Assembly: GCA_947652605.1 (NCBI GenBank) | Contig: OX393579.1 | Location: 47,746,970 to 47,810,969 of the forward strand | Reading direction: 5' to 3' | DNA: 64,000 nucleotides | DNA from: Elmis aenea | Lineage: Eukaryota > Arthropoda > Insecta > Coleoptera > Elmidae | In this document: one piece after another, positions 1 to 11,400 of the stretch | Layout of the letters: each line of letters starts with the position of its first letter | How positions within the stretch are numbered: the first letter of the stretch is position 1 | Translations under genes and position numbers: made by a program | Notes under the pieces: model-generated | The model's database searches: none | What the model was told of the DNA's origin: nothing | What the model saw: only the letters and a program-made list of their open reading frames with translations

Positions 1-48
1 ATTATTAACGTGCATACTACCGCACAGTCTCTGCTTTTAAACTTTTGC

Positions 49-478
49 TTAAACTAATTCAAAGGGTTTCACCATTTTAAGTCTTACTAATCCTGAAGTG
101 TCCAGGAGCTGTATCGCCTGGACATTTACATGTTGATGGAGCGTTTCTTCGTGGCTCTTAGCAAACTTCCTAATGGTGTTCGTTACAGTGTCCATGTTGA
201 GTTCTCGATGTATGTCTGCAAGGTGCATCAGCGATGTTTCTTGGTGTTTTCTTCTGGAATCTCTGGATGATCTGAATATTACTCTGTTTGGTGCATTCCC
301 ATAGCTGTATTCCATATGTCCATACAGGCTTTAAAAGTTGGTAAAATTTCATTAAACTTTATACGCCATGTTTTTGTCCAGTTGTGGATCTGATTGGCAG
401 CTGCTTGTAATTTCTCACATGATTCTATATTGTTTCTTTCTACTGCTAAAATAGCCGTGTCATCGGCTTGTTTACGAA
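49..478 (-). pseudogene. jockey-like non-LTR retrotransposon, RT 3' fragment
   Basis: Seen: on the minus strand the DNA encodes an ADDTAILAV box near 451-470, the polymerase catalytic motif of reverse transcriptases. A helical stretch ending NWTKTWRIKFNE follows, then LKPVWTYGIQLWE, and a stop at 49-51. The same order occurs in the better copy at 45681-46790. Known: in jockey-like elements the WTYGIQLWG segment follows the RT palm and thumb. Odd: near 355 the frame jumps from IKFNE almost directly to the LKPVWTYG block, so an internal deletion removed the middle, and the last part needs two frames. It is a dead 5'-truncated copy. Family call fairly sure; clade inferred from similarity to the second copy. 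Confidence 0.75.
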
Positions 479-479
479 A

Positions 480-940
480 TCATTGCAAACTTTGATAAGG
501 GCATTTTTACAAAATTAGACATATCTCGGTTATTTTTTGCAAAAAAAATATAAAACTATATATTTTTGAAAAGCTAAAAAATACTCTTTCATATAAAGTC
601 GTGGCCAACTAGTTTTTCTATTTAAAGAAATACAAGTTTTCTTCATATTTCAAAGTCAAGGTGGCTGCTACAAAAATGTATTTGGTTTTTAAATTAAGCA
701 TTAAAAATCTGTATAAAAAAACAATTAATTTGTTCTATTTTAATAAATAAAGAAGTGTTCAAAAATGATGAAATTTCATTTTTTGCCTTTAGTGCCAAAA
801 TTGAAAGCGATAAAAAAAATCTGATAACATAGGCGTCTTTTTTTTTAAATTGCCCAAGAGACCGATATCAGATTTTCGCTAACTATTACGGTAACTGAGA
901 TACTCTGTAAAACATTCGAATTTGGTTCACTCTGTATAAG
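480..940. other. AT-rich stretch, no feature seen
   Basis: Homopolymer-rich AT DNA between two LINE fragments. I see no open frame of note, inverted repeat or transposon terminus. Confidence 0.5.
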
Positions 941-949
941 GCAATATTA

Positions 950-1380
950 AGACCAACTTTACTGTATAGAAGCAAAGCTTGGGTAATGAACAAGAAAGTA
1001 GGTACCAACACAAATAAAAATATGGGAACGAAAGATACTCACAAAAATATATGAAGAAAAAAACATCGTTGGGGTTTGGGAACGAAGAACTAACAAAGAA
1101 TTTTATGAACTGTTCAACTGACTACCATTAAGAGAAATAGTAAAACTTGAAAGATTGCATTGATTAGGGCATCATTTGGGGCAAATGGTAAAAGAAAAAG
1201 CGTTGAAAATGATGCGTGGGTTACACCAAAAGGTAAAATGAAAAGAAGAAGACCAAGGAGAAAATGTCGTGAAGCAGTGCTGCAAAATAAAGAAGAAAAG
1301 CAAAAAACTACCTGGAGGAAGAAATCAAAGAACGTAGATAGATGAATGGAGATTGCTTAAAAGGCTTGGGTAAAGCCAAC
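950..1380 (+). pseudogene. LINE reverse transcriptase C-terminal remnant
   Basis: Seen: from about 951 the plus strand encodes AILRPTLLYRSKAWVMN, then NKEFYELFN, EIVKLERLH, and a basic Lys/Arg-rich tract. Known: the order RPTLLYGSEAW, R-T-N-E-L-Y, R-L-W-G-H, then GRPR is the usual C-terminal end of many insect non-LTR RT proteins. Odd: several in-frame stops and frame changes, so it is long dead. Only the region downstream of the catalytic motifs remains, as expected from 5' truncation. The downstream edge meets the pogo-like element at 1413. Family call likely; clade not determined. Confidence 0.65.
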
Positions 1381-1891
1381 ATAATATTTATTTATTTTTT
1401 GATTCCATTATAGGGTAAAACCCCCAACCATTGGCACTTTAAGGCTATAGAGACAATTTATCATGTAAAAGCCCAAAAATTAATTTTTATTACATCCGCA
1501 AAGTTAGTTCTTACTTTTACAGTTGCATTTTTTTCTTTTTAAGATCAATTATGTTCTTTTTTCCTCAAATTTATAAAATTGGTCCGATTTTTTAGTCATT
1601 GGCACATTAATACCAATGATTGGCACTTGAATTATTCCAGTAATTGGCACCCCTTACTGTTCGTTAGAACCATTGGGATGTAGGGTGGTATGGTTGGTTG
1701 GGAGGGTAGTTTTAGTTGAAATATAGTTTTTATGGTTACCTTAGATACATAGTATAATAGAATAAAATATAACTTTCAAAATAACGTTTATTTTTGAAAA
1801 ATCTAGATTATAAAAATATATAAAAATTAAAAAAATTCTTCATAAAATAATACTTATTAACCGAGCAACAAAAATATATAATACTGCAGTG

Positions 1892-2628
1892 TTAAAAGCC
1901 CAATAATGAGCCACGTGATGCGCATGTTTGGCATATAAAGTTTTCCTTGAAGTTTTGGCGTTACTTTAGGCATTGAACATGATAGGTTCTACGACATTTT
2001 TGACATCCGATCCCTACATTTGTCAAGTAGATATTCTGGGTACAAATGAAACAAAGGCCTCTACGTATGACAATATTGTTTTTTGGTGGTGAATAATGCA
2101 CGCTACTTGTCAAGGGAATATCTGAGTCCTCATCTGAATCACTATCCTCAAATAGATTTCTTATGTGACGCTCTTTTTCTTTCTTCTCAGATTCAGATTC
2201 GCGTCTACATGAATCTCCTGGATTTACTTCGCAATTTATCTTGTTGAAAATTTTATTAGAACTTTTAAGTGCAATCTTCAGAGATTGACTTTCAGGACTC
2301 TCTTTAGCATCAGTTCCAATTTTAACATTTTTATCTGCAAAAGTGTTTCTGTTCTTCTGGTTGTTCTTGACTAGAGTTGAGTTTTTCTTCGTTGTAGTTG
2401 AGTTTTTTTCGCTGAAATTATGTTTTTCTTAGCGTCTCGTTTGATCAACTTCTTTTGTCTGTTCTCTTCTTTTCTTCTTTCGTTTTCTTCTTTGGCCTTT
2501 TCTTTTACTTACATTTCTTTTTTATATTGTGTAGAGGTGACGACATAAGAAGATCTTCTAGACTGGTATGTTCCTTTTCTTTCGGGTGTTTTAGGGTGCA
2601 AGAGATATTCTGCTATATCCGTTTTTAG
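1892..2628 (-). pseudogene. pogo-like transposase C-terminal part with PHD-like finger
   Basis: Seen: immediately after the TAA at 2629 the same frame resumes with DIAEYLLHPKTPERKG and a long basic Lys/Glu tract. After several stops and frame changes an acidic stretch (FEDSDSDEDSDIPL) appears near 2120-2160. It is followed by pairs CFIC, CQKC, HVQC and CQTC between about 1920 and 2060, spaced like a C4HC3 PHD-type finger. One stop lies between the HVQC and CQTC pairs. Known: some insect pogo-like transposases carry basic tails and zinc fingers; such fingers can bind chromatin. Inferred: C-terminus of the same ancestral protein. PHD assignment rests on cysteine spacing alone. Confidence 0.55.
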
Positions 2629-2988
2629 TTAAGTTATACCAATGATTCCTAGTATGTTGTTGTTGAATGGGTTTGACCTTTGGTTTGCATCTAAGAAAGC
2701 CTTGACTGAACACTGAATGTCGATTTTTCTTCGTGGAAAGCCTTTATGACTTTCCAGGATATACTCAACAAGTGTATTTTCCTCTTCTTTCGTGAGATAA
2801 GTATGCCTTCCGAATTCGGGTTTTGTGAACTTTGGCCCCAACCTAAACTGGAGAGTTGACCTTGGTATTCCGTATTTTTTTGAAACTGTTTTCTTGGGTA
2901 TGCCAGACTTGACTTCATTCAGAGCACTTTGAAGAATCTGTTCAGAATATCTCTTCACGTATTTTTTATCTTTCTTAATCTTAGGCAT
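2629..2988 (-). pseudogene. pogo-like transposase N-terminal DNA-binding part
   Basis: Seen: starting at an ATG at 2988 (MPKIKKDKKYVKRYSEQ) the frame runs 120 codons. It shows a PSQ-type helix-turn-helix, with key residues in GIPKKTVSKKYGIPRSTLQ. Next comes a second helical block TKEEENTLVEYILESHKGFP like the CENP-B-type domain of Tigger transposases, then NPFNNN just before the frame ends. The frame is open 30 codons further upstream, but a lysine-rich start is usual for this family, so I take 2988. Known: these domains bind the transposon ends. Odd: after NNN an active protein continues into the DDE nuclease; here it ends at a TAA after ten more codons. Confidence 0.75.
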
Positions 2989-3522
2989 TTGAAAAAAAAA
3001 ACACATCACCCTGGAGCCTATTCCTGACTTTGATAGATGTGCCAATGTTTGGCGAAATTCAAAAATTATCTTACCCAAATGTTGGCACCGGGTGCCAATA
3101 TTTTGCGGTAGCCTATATTGCTATACCAAATGTTGGCACCGCTGTTTTTTTATTAAAAAGTTAACCAATCTTATGTTTTGTACAAGAATTATCAACAAAA
3201 AATCAAAAAATACTATTACTAAAAACTTGCAAATAATATTACTACAAAACTAGCCAGTAACCCAACTTGTTTCTATGGCCTATTACTATGAAAATTGATA
3301 AAAACTTACTTTTATGAAGAAGACGTCACACATTTAACCGCATAATTCAGCCATCTTTGAAACAACGGCATGCGTAATGGTTCGAGGATGCACTTCGATG
3401 TTGTCAGATTTCATAAAAAATATTCCTAACAGCTGAATGAACTTACTTTTTTATATATAGAGGAAAATATAAAGGAAGTGCCAATCATTGGTGAAGTGCC
3501 AACGTTTGGGGATTTTACCCTA

Positions 3523-4955
3523 GTAGATGTCCAGTTTTTTTAAAAATAAATTGATGATGTCTAATGGCTATAAAAACTATACCTAACTAACATGACTGTA
3601 CAATGTGTGACTTTTGGTTATTCTTTTTGGATTTGTTGAATTGAGAGTTCTTGTCTGAGGAAAAGGTTATTATTGCCGTTTATGGTTATTTTGCAAATAA
3701 TTCGAAACAAGATTGGTTGAATCAGACCTTTTAAGAAGTGGAAATTTAGAATAGATAGATAGTATTATTGCTCAAGAGAATTACTTTTAATTATTAAAAA
3801 CAATAATAACTACTTGTTTATTCTCAATAAATTCAGCTTGACCCTTGTATTTTAAATTTAAATTCCTTTTAGAAGCCGTGTCTCAATTTAGTGCGCCAAT
3901 TTATTTTTAAAAGCCTTTTCATGTTGATTTACGAAGAGTATTAGCGAAATCTATGTCAAGGAAAATGTTACATAATAAATTTTTTTAAACTTTTTAATAA
4001 CAAAAGTTGCTTTTAGCAAATATTCAGAATAACAGGAAGTATACCGCGTTTTACCTTGCGATGTCTACAAAGATCTTCTAAGAGAATGAAGTTACTGTAT
4101 AATATTCTGACCAACCGACATGAACAGGAAATTTAATAGAGTTTGCTACATTAGCTATGGCTTTAAAGGCTATGTTACACTGGCAACTGGAAACTAGAAA
4201 TTTAGTAGCGATACTACATCGTCGCTAGTTTAAATTGGGAAACTACCAAATTCTCGAGGTCTCTGTACAGCGCTATTGCAAACGCCTGGACCATATTTGA
4301 ATTAACAATCGGAAATACGTGTTGAATTATTCTCGAAACAAAAGAGTTCATTTTCAAGCGCTTAAATACACTAAAATGGGTGTTCTAACTCGTTGAAACT
4401 TAACATGGTTGGTTTTGCATACATCTCATTTTAACAACCAACATATCTGTAAATGACTGCTTCAATTTAATTGTTCTGCCATACTGTGTAAGTAATAAAA
4501 TAAATTTACTTTTGCGGGCTTATTTAAAGCTTACCTAAAAATATGTACAGGGTTATCCAAATACGATAAGGTTTAAGGGTTGTTCTGCTTTTTATTTAAG
4601 ATAAGGTAGGGAAAGAGTTCAATTACAAAAACAATCTATTACTTATATTATTAGACAAAAGTTCGAATTGTGATTGTTCTTAGAAACAATATCAGTAAAT
4701 TTTTAGACTGCTATTTATTGAGTCCGTATTTATAAACATTTTAAAACAGTATTTTAAATAAATGGTCCATAGTTATAATCAAATATCAGTACGTAATAAG
4801 TGGTATGTATTACACCGATTAACACAAACCCTGTCAGTATTTTAATTAAAGTATTTGTAAATGTTTATAAGTACCTATTTAAATAGTTAAACAGTATTTA
4901 TTTTTTCTAATGAAAACTAACCTATTAGCTACATTTTAGGTATTTATTTCAAATA
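3523..4955. other. AT-rich stretch, no feature recognised
   Basis: No protein-like frame or clear repeat structure. A slightly less AT-rich patch lies at about 4150-4330, without identifiable content. Confidence 0.45.
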
Positions 4956-4959
4956 AAAG

Positions 4960-5870
4960 CTTAAGCTTAAACCAACCTAACCTGACACTATTGCTGACCA
5001 AATGAATGAGGGTCAGGTTAAAGGTAATTTAAGGCTATTTTTGAGTGAAAATAAATGATCCAGGTTAACTTTTATTATTTATTTACAAATCTGATACTCC
5101 TAACCAAATGAATAAGAGTTAGGTTAAGGAATAGCTAAGGCTTTTTTTTTATAAAATCTAACGTATTACGTTAGTTTTAATTGTCTATTAAAAAAATCTT
5201 TAACAAACCTTTAACCTGGCCCTCCATTATTGACTAATAAGTGAGGGTCAGATTAAAAGTTAGTTAAAGCTTCTTTTTAATGAATACATACGTATTAGTT
5301 TAAGATTTATTATTTATTTAAAAAAGCTTTAACCTACTATAACTTGACCCTCTGTTACGACCAAATCAATTAGAGTCAGGTTAAAGGTAAGTAAAGGCTT
5401 ATTTGTATATCAAACAAACGTATTAGATCAATCTTTATCATTTATTAAACAAAAAGCTCAAACTAACTTATAATCTGACCAAATGAATGAGGGTCAGGTT
5501 AATGGTTAAAGATTTATTATATGAAAACAAACGTATTTAAGTATTTTGATTCTTTATTTAGTACAAAAGCTAAAACAAATCCTTTAGTACTGACCAAATG
5601 AATGAGGGTCAGGTTAAGTGCTTTTTTTAAAGTTATAACAAACATATTAGGTAACGTTTCAATATTTAATCAAAAAAAGCTTTGACAAACCTTAAATCTG
5701 ATCCTCTATTACTCACCAAATGAATAAGGGTCGGGTTAAAAAAAAAACACTTTAACCAGATGTCTGGTTAAAAGTTAGTTAAAGTTTTTTTAAAATGAAA
5801 ATGGACGTGTTATTTGCCGATTTATTATCACTAATTTAAAAAAATACTGACCATATAGATAGAAGTGAGG
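4960..5870. repeat. minisatellite of ~106-136 bp units, each with a hairpin
   Basis: Eight degenerate copies of a motif close to ACCAAATGAATGAGGGTC, followed by AGGTTAAAG, start near 5004, 5110, 5239, 5367, 5485, 5600, 5722 and 5854. Spacing varies because AT-rich spacers differ in length. In several units the motif is preceded by its complement (AACCTGACCCTC), giving a 10-12 bp stem with a loop of about 20 nt. Two more copies lie at 21940-22190 inside a different element. Confidence 0.75.
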
Positions 5871-6478
5871 TTTTTAGTTAAACTTATGTTGATACATTTT
5901 TTTAATGAATTACTTAAAAAGTTTAAAAAATTACAAACCAATAAATCCATTGTTACATCTGTAATTACCATGGAAATATGACACTTCCATAAAACGTACA
6001 AAAGTATAAAATAATATTAACAGATTAGCACTGTAAATTATACCTAAAACTTGTTTGCCATAATTTAACTTGGGTTATCCAAATTATTTACTGGCGCATG
6101 ACAATAATCACTGCCGATGAAGTTCCTCACGCGTACAAATCGACATGAAACAATAGAATTATTAATTATAAGAACATTTTGGGTAAACTCGAGCAAAACT
6201 GTAACATGGGTGAAGTCAGAAGTTTCAATAACAAAGTTGTTTCGATTTCTAAAATGTATGTGATTCGAACAATATGTAATATTAATGTCACTAATTCGGT
6301 AAAGTAGGTACATTTTGAAACAATAAACTTGTTAGGTTGAACTTAAAGTTTGTGTTTTCATATTGATTGCCTAACTCTGTTTTAATTATATCCATTGTGA
6401 TTTACTGTGCAATATACAGACCGATTTTGACATGTGTGTGCTCATGAACATTAACATCGAGCCAAAAAAGTAAAATCC
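5871..6478. other. AT-rich stretch, no feature recognised
   Basis: Short open frames are present but none has recognisable content or compositional support. Confidence 0.45.
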
Positions 6479-6864
6479 AAGCGGTCGAAATGAAATTTTT
6501 AAGAAGAGTAAAATGCATAACAAGAAAATAGAATAAGAACCGAACAGATTAGAAACGAATTAGAAGTAGAATCTATCTTAGAATTCATAGAAACTAGACA
6601 ACTGAGTTGGTGGGGGCATCTGCAGAGGATGGACACAAGAAGACAGGTAAAGAGAGGGTGGGAAGCAAAAATACAAACAAGGACGAAAAGAGGAAGACCG
6701 AGAGAAACGTGGAAAAAGGCGTTACCAAAACCTTGGAGAAGAAAGAAAAGTCATGGTGTGAAGCAAAAGAAATGGCACAGAACAAAAAACAATGGCGCAA
6801 TTCATGCATGATACATAGACGTGCACACGTCCTTACACCTACGGGTAGAAGGGATCTTGATTGA
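6479..6864 (+). pseudogene. LINE reverse transcriptase C-terminal end
   Basis: Seen: the plus strand encodes EMKFLRRVKCITRK, a Lys/Asn-rich link, then ETRQLSWWGHLQRMDTRRQ and KRGRPRETWKKA. After one frame change near 6740 come W-C-E-A-K-E-M-A and KKQWRN, with a stop right after TGRRDLD at 6862-6864. Known: EMKFLRR, QLRWYGHVQRM, RGRPR-TW and A-D-R-x-x-W-R-N form the canonical tail of a widespread insect non-LTR RT family. Odd: one early stop and the frame shift near 6740. The 3' end of the protein appears complete, so this is a 5'-truncated insertion. No poly-A tail is obvious downstream. Confidence 0.8.
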
Positions 6865-6869
6865 TTATG

Positions 6870-7150
6870 ATTTACTGTGAAATTCATCAGCGTAAAAAAT
6901 GTTACCCCACAGTATTGGCAATAAGTTTCAGAAAAGTGTCCAGGATCTAAGACGGTTGTAGTTACTTCATAAATAAAAGTGCAAGTGATCTATGTAGGTA
7001 CCACCGACACACAGTTGGGTATATATATGTCTGATCTACCTGGTCTAAATTATTTTGGTTATTTAATTGATTCAAAACATGCTTATTTTTTAAAGTCAAA
7101 TATTAAAAATCATTTTTTTAGTCAAAACTATCGTCTTTACTAGCATGATA
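6870..7150. other. unassigned AT-rich spacer
   Basis: Contains what may be 3' untranslated sequence of the preceding LINE; no further structure seen. Confidence 0.35.
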
Positions 7151-7152
7151 TA

Positions 7153-7915
7153 CAGGATGGTCTACAAAAAAGGGCCACCTTTGGGATCTCGTAAACGGTA
7201 AGAGCTACAAAGAAGTTTAAATTAGAGACAAATTGTTCCCCTTTCCGACACCTATTTAGTGATACTTTAATATTAAAAAAAAAATAACTATGGTACGCTA
7301 GATAATAAGCAAAAATCGAAATAGACATTTCTTTAAATCGTTTATAAGTCGGCTATACTTGATGGTACAAAAATATTTTTGGAATTCTTTTTAACGCCCT
7401 CTTAAATGAAGACTTTCATTTGTTTCAATATTATTTAAATTCATAGCACTCTATAGCTTCATAGAGACTTTTAAATGAGTTTTATTTGTGTTAAGCCTAA
7501 ATATTAAAATAAATACATTAAACCTTATATTATTGAAAGGAGCAACAAAAGCTTTTTCACAAGGCTATAGCCAACTATGGTTTCCATTTTTAAAAATCCA
7601 AGTTCGCAATTTACCAAAGAATTTAAAAAATATTGAAACTAATGATTGTATTTATTTTACAGCGCGCAAAAAAAATCTACAACTTTTTTCCCAAAAATAT
7701 ATTTGTATCATCAAGTGTAACCAAGTTATGAACGATTTAAAAAAATGCTCTTTTTGATTATTGCTTATTATCTAGCGTGCCATGGAAATTTTTAAAACGT
7801 TAAAGCATCATTGAATAGGCTTCAGAAGGGAGAAGTATTTGTCTGATTTAAACTTCTTTATAGCTCTTACCGTTTACGAGATCCCAATAGTGGCCCTTCT
7901 ATTTGGACTACCCTG
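7153..7915. mobile_element. foldback element, TA-flanked, CAGGATGGTCTA ends
   Basis: Left end CAGGATGGTCTACAAA and right end (complement) CAGGGTAGTCCAAATAG are flanked by TA. Arms of about 150-170 bp pair imperfectly and include GGGATCTCGTAAACGGTAAG, a motif recurring in other foldbacks here. The centre at 7565-7594 holds the module ATAGCCAACTATGG shared with the elements at 29891, 34070, 43207 and 49215. No transposase is encoded. Probable non-autonomous Tc1/mariner-type element. A remnant of the same arm lies at 36845-37000. Confidence 0.8.
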
Positions 7916-7917
7916 TA

Positions 7918-10375
7918 CAGCGTGCCCATTTTTTAACCGAAAGTATGGGTAACTGTTTTGATATTAAATATACAGAAATCTCTAAATTAGCAAATTTGTG
8001 CAGAATTTAAAAATAAATCTAATGCCACATTAGAAATTGACAAAAGAAAAAATTCGCTTTGATGAGATCTTTCATTACTTATGTATATTTTTTTTGCTTG
8101 TTTTGGTGAACTATTTATTTATTTTAGCATTTTTGATGAATTTTTTTCCAAGCTTTGTGTTGCAAATATTAATTCGTCTCAATCTACGTATCCTTTCAGT
8201 CTACCTTAACTGCGCTCACCCGATTCCTCAAATATCTCCAATGAAGTATTTTTTATTTGCTTAAAGATATTTTCTTTCTTATGAGCTGCCACCCACCTAC
8301 GTTTAATCAATCTATGATTTTATAGAGGAAATTGTATGTTTTATTTTTTTCCCTCTTCTTCTGACAAACATGCACTACTTAACAGATACTTTTTGGCTAA
8401 CTTTAGTTGTTTGCTGATATTGTTGAATAGTTCTATTCTAGTTGTTTTTTTTTGTTTCCTATGAATCTTAAAGCAAAAAAAAAATACATTTTATATCAAA
8501 AATAAATCATGGTCCATCAAAATTACATTTATGACTATAAGAATTTATCTGGCATAATACAACTAAAACCAAGCCAATCCGGGACTACTTTTTTCATTTT
8601 TCAAAATTTAAAATCCTCGTTTTAATAACCATGTAAAAAAAAATATCAGGACGCGCCCTGAAGTATAACAAAAACCTTCAGTGTCTTTAAAAATAGGCAA
8701 AACATTACGAAATAACTGCTTTTTTGGAATGAAATTATTAGTATTGTAAAATTACTATAATTTCATTAATATACCAAAAAAATATTCTCACGAGCCTACT
8801 TCGGAATAATCCATAGTTAAAAACTGTTAAACATTTCTTTAAAAAGTGTGGTTTTAGATTTTAAAGAAAGACGTTCACCTTCGAAGACAACCAATAATCA
8901 CACTATTTAAGACATTTGAATTTTGATTGACTGGAGTGGACTATAGATGGCGCAAAAAAGTGAAAAAAAGATGGCCCACTGTTCTTTGACTATTTAACTC
9001 TCTTAAATAGTCATTTTCACCTGTGAATAATTTGAAAATGACTTTTAGCCAGCTAAATCAGGCAAATACCCCACTGTGCGACATATGATATGACAGAACA
9101 GAAGTAGAAACAATTTATGGGATTCTTCATTAACAACCTCAACCGATATGTAATATATTATAAATTTCTGTCATGTGCAGATATAACTCAATACTAAATG
9201 GCCGTTTAGGTTGCTCCACACACCTGTGCAACGCCGTTGCGACCATAATCGCGCGTATAATAGTACGATAATCCTCTTATGACGATAATTGCGCCTTCCC
9301 ATTGTAGTGTGCAAACTTTAAGCTAATCTAAACTATAGTTATACAGTTCCTTAATCAATCTTTACGCTTTAATACGTCTCCAAGTTGGAAGAGCATTAAG
9401 TCCCATTATTGACATTTGCAAAGACAGATGTGGTTGTTGAGATGGAAGAGGGTTGGTTGCTTGCGAGTAGAACGTATAACATGAAATCGATGAGATATAT
9501 GACTCTCATGACATAACATTCGTTTCTTTCGTAATAAAGATGGCAGGTTGTTTGAATATATTAAACGACATAAATTTAGGAAATGGAAACGGTGACAATT
9601 TTTGATAACTTTTAAACGTCTGAAGCTAATTCCATATGTGATGTTTCTTTGTCCAAATATCAAGTCGATTAAAGAAGTAGCAGTTGGCTGTGTTTATATT
9701 CCAAAAAAGTAAAATTAAACTGTAATATATTTGTAAAATTTAACTGTAAAAGTTAAGCATGGGTATTTGTATAAAGATTAAATGTTTAATGGATATAAAA
9801 TGTATTAGTTAGACTTCTAACTATACAATTTTGCTAAGAAATTGTGTCTTCTTCCAGTAGCTGTACGATTTAAAAAAAAAAACTACTTAAAGAAACTCCT
9901 ATAAACTATGTATTACAAATTCATACTAAAATCTGGTGAAAGGTTATTATTTTGTTGATTTATCGTAAAAAGCTTTAAATAAATAAATCGATTACTTGAA
10001 TTTTCTTAAAGTATCATTAACAAATTAAATAAAAACCAAACTTAAGTATTATAACTGGGCAAATATTACTTACGCGAAAAGATTAAAATTGTATTTGCTT
10101 CTAATTTACTTTAAAAAAAATTCTAATAATTATGTTTTCTTTTAAGGAAATGAAGTTACATAAAAATGATTCTATTATTGCTGTCTTTGCACGTAATCTA
10201 ATATCATCATTGTAAGAAAAATGGAAAACGTTACACAGAAAATCTAATAACGCAACCATAATTTTGTTTTTAATTTCAAGGGAACTTTTTTTATTTTACA
10301 ATAACAAGTAACAAAATTGTTGAAGTAAATTTAATTTATGGAAAAATAAAATAATGAAACGATGTAGAATAAGTC
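7918..10375. other. 2.4 kb AT-rich, no feature recognised
   Basis: No transposon ends, tandem repeats or protein similarity seen. Isolated short open frames (8037-8264 plus, 9406-9663 minus) have no recognisable motifs and sit in homopolymer-rich DNA. Confidence 0.4.
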
Positions 10376-10379
10376 TTAA

Positions 10380-10803
10380 ACAGTAACGCTCTATACACAA
10401 ATTTTCATTTTCTCGTTCATTATAGATTTTTGTTTAAAAATTTCCTTCAACTATCAAATTTGCGTTTTCAACCAATCACTAATCTTAAACCTTCTAGATC
10501 TAGACAATATCAATGAGAGCATCATTACACGGTAATAGTTTTAGATTCCCCTGTCAGACGTTGATCCTTCTGTCAAATTTGCGTTTCCGACCAATAACAA
10601 ACTCAGATTTCCTAGAAACGACCAATAAACATAATCATACACTGATAATATCCTTTTCGCAATTAACAGTTTTTCATGCGTTTATTGGTCGTTTCTAAGA
10701 AATCTGAGTTTGTGATTGGTCGAAAATATAAATTTGGAGAGGGAATTAAATATTTTGGTCTTGAATATTTTTTTGACGAATTTAGGCGACCAGTAGCGTT
10801 ACT
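10380..10803. repeat. palindromic repeat with CCAAT-rich arms
   Basis: Arms at about 10575-10634 and 10676-10732 pair over about 55 bp with few mismatches. Each arm contains GACCAAT and AGAAACGACCAATAAAC. A partial direct copy of the left arm begins near 10455. The outer limits AGTAACGCT (10381) and AGCGTTACT (10795-10803) are inverted and could be short termini. Superfamily not identified; it may be a small MITE. Confidence 0.5.
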
Positions 10804-11269
10804 TTAATATAGATTAAACCACACCCCTGACGCACCACTCTGATAGAACTTGTTAAATTTGACATAACATACATTAATTTGACAGGTAGGTTAGGTGAAG
10901 GAAATTTTCTGACAAAATATAACTCGTGCATTGCAAATAATCTATAATTTTTGACAAATCTTCACTCATGCAAGTTGAATCAGAAAAAATCACTCGTGCA
11001 CTTCGTGCACTGGTGTTTTTTTCAGCTCCTTTACCAAAAATTATCGATAATTTTCAATGCACTTGTTATATTACTACTGATAATGTTTTTTTAAATATTT
11101 ATATAACGTTATTTAACCGCTTGGAGAAACACCTTCTTCTTAATCATAAACCTTTTACATTTCGGGGTAAATTTTAGGTTTTAAGTTAAAGTTTTGGGTG
11201 GTTTTCTTCAAACTTAAATTTTCATCTAGCTTCGTTATTTTTTTAATTTAAGCCTTCTGACCCCTTAAG
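10804..11269. other. unassigned AT-rich DNA
   Basis: Contains a local inverted motif around CACTCGTGCACTTCGTGC (about 10991-11012), of a kind often found in dispersed insect repeats; ends not resolved. Confidence 0.35.
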
Positions 11270-11400
11270 CTGTCTTCTCTGTTTTCTTGTTTTGTTATTT
11301 CTCTTCAAAAACCTATCACTATCCATCCTAAGTATATGTCTTAGCCATCTTGATTGTCTCTGCTGTATTGTGTATACTGAAGAAATCTCTGCTTGTTCAC
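11270..11400 (-). pseudogene. possible LINE C-terminal remnant
   Basis: On the minus strand the frame reads EISSVYTIQQRQSRWLRHIL then RMDSDRFLKR and an Arg/Lys-rich tail. This resembles the RLRWLGHVLRM segment and basic tail of non-LTR RT proteins. The match is short and sequence on both sides is degraded, so it could be chance. A database protein search of 11250-11600 would decide. Confidence 0.4.

Larger units (their letters stand above)
1413..3520 (-). mobile_element. pogo/Tigger-like DNA transposon, defective
   Basis: Seen: inverted ends beginning GGGTAAAAYCCCCAA and continuing to TTGGCACTT, with TA on each side (1411-1412 and 3521-3522). The motif TTGGCAC or its complement recurs near both ends (about 1430-1650 and 3030-3510). 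The interior encodes, on the minus strand, a PSQ-type helix-turn-helix and a C-terminal cysteine-rich finger. Known: TA duplication and a PSQ/CENP-B-type N-terminus are typical of pogo/Tigger elements. Odd: the DDE catalytic core between the two domains is missing. Inferred: an internally deleted derivative, mobilisable only in trans if at all. Confidence 0.75.

Noticed and set aside
7488..7757. 89-codon open frame
   Set aside because: Lies wholly inside the foldback 7153-7915, contains the shared noncoding module, and has no domain.
8037..8264. 75-codon hydrophobic open frame
   Set aside because: Starts without a proper ATG, is T-rich by composition, and has no supporting motif. Hydrophobicity follows from T-rich codons.
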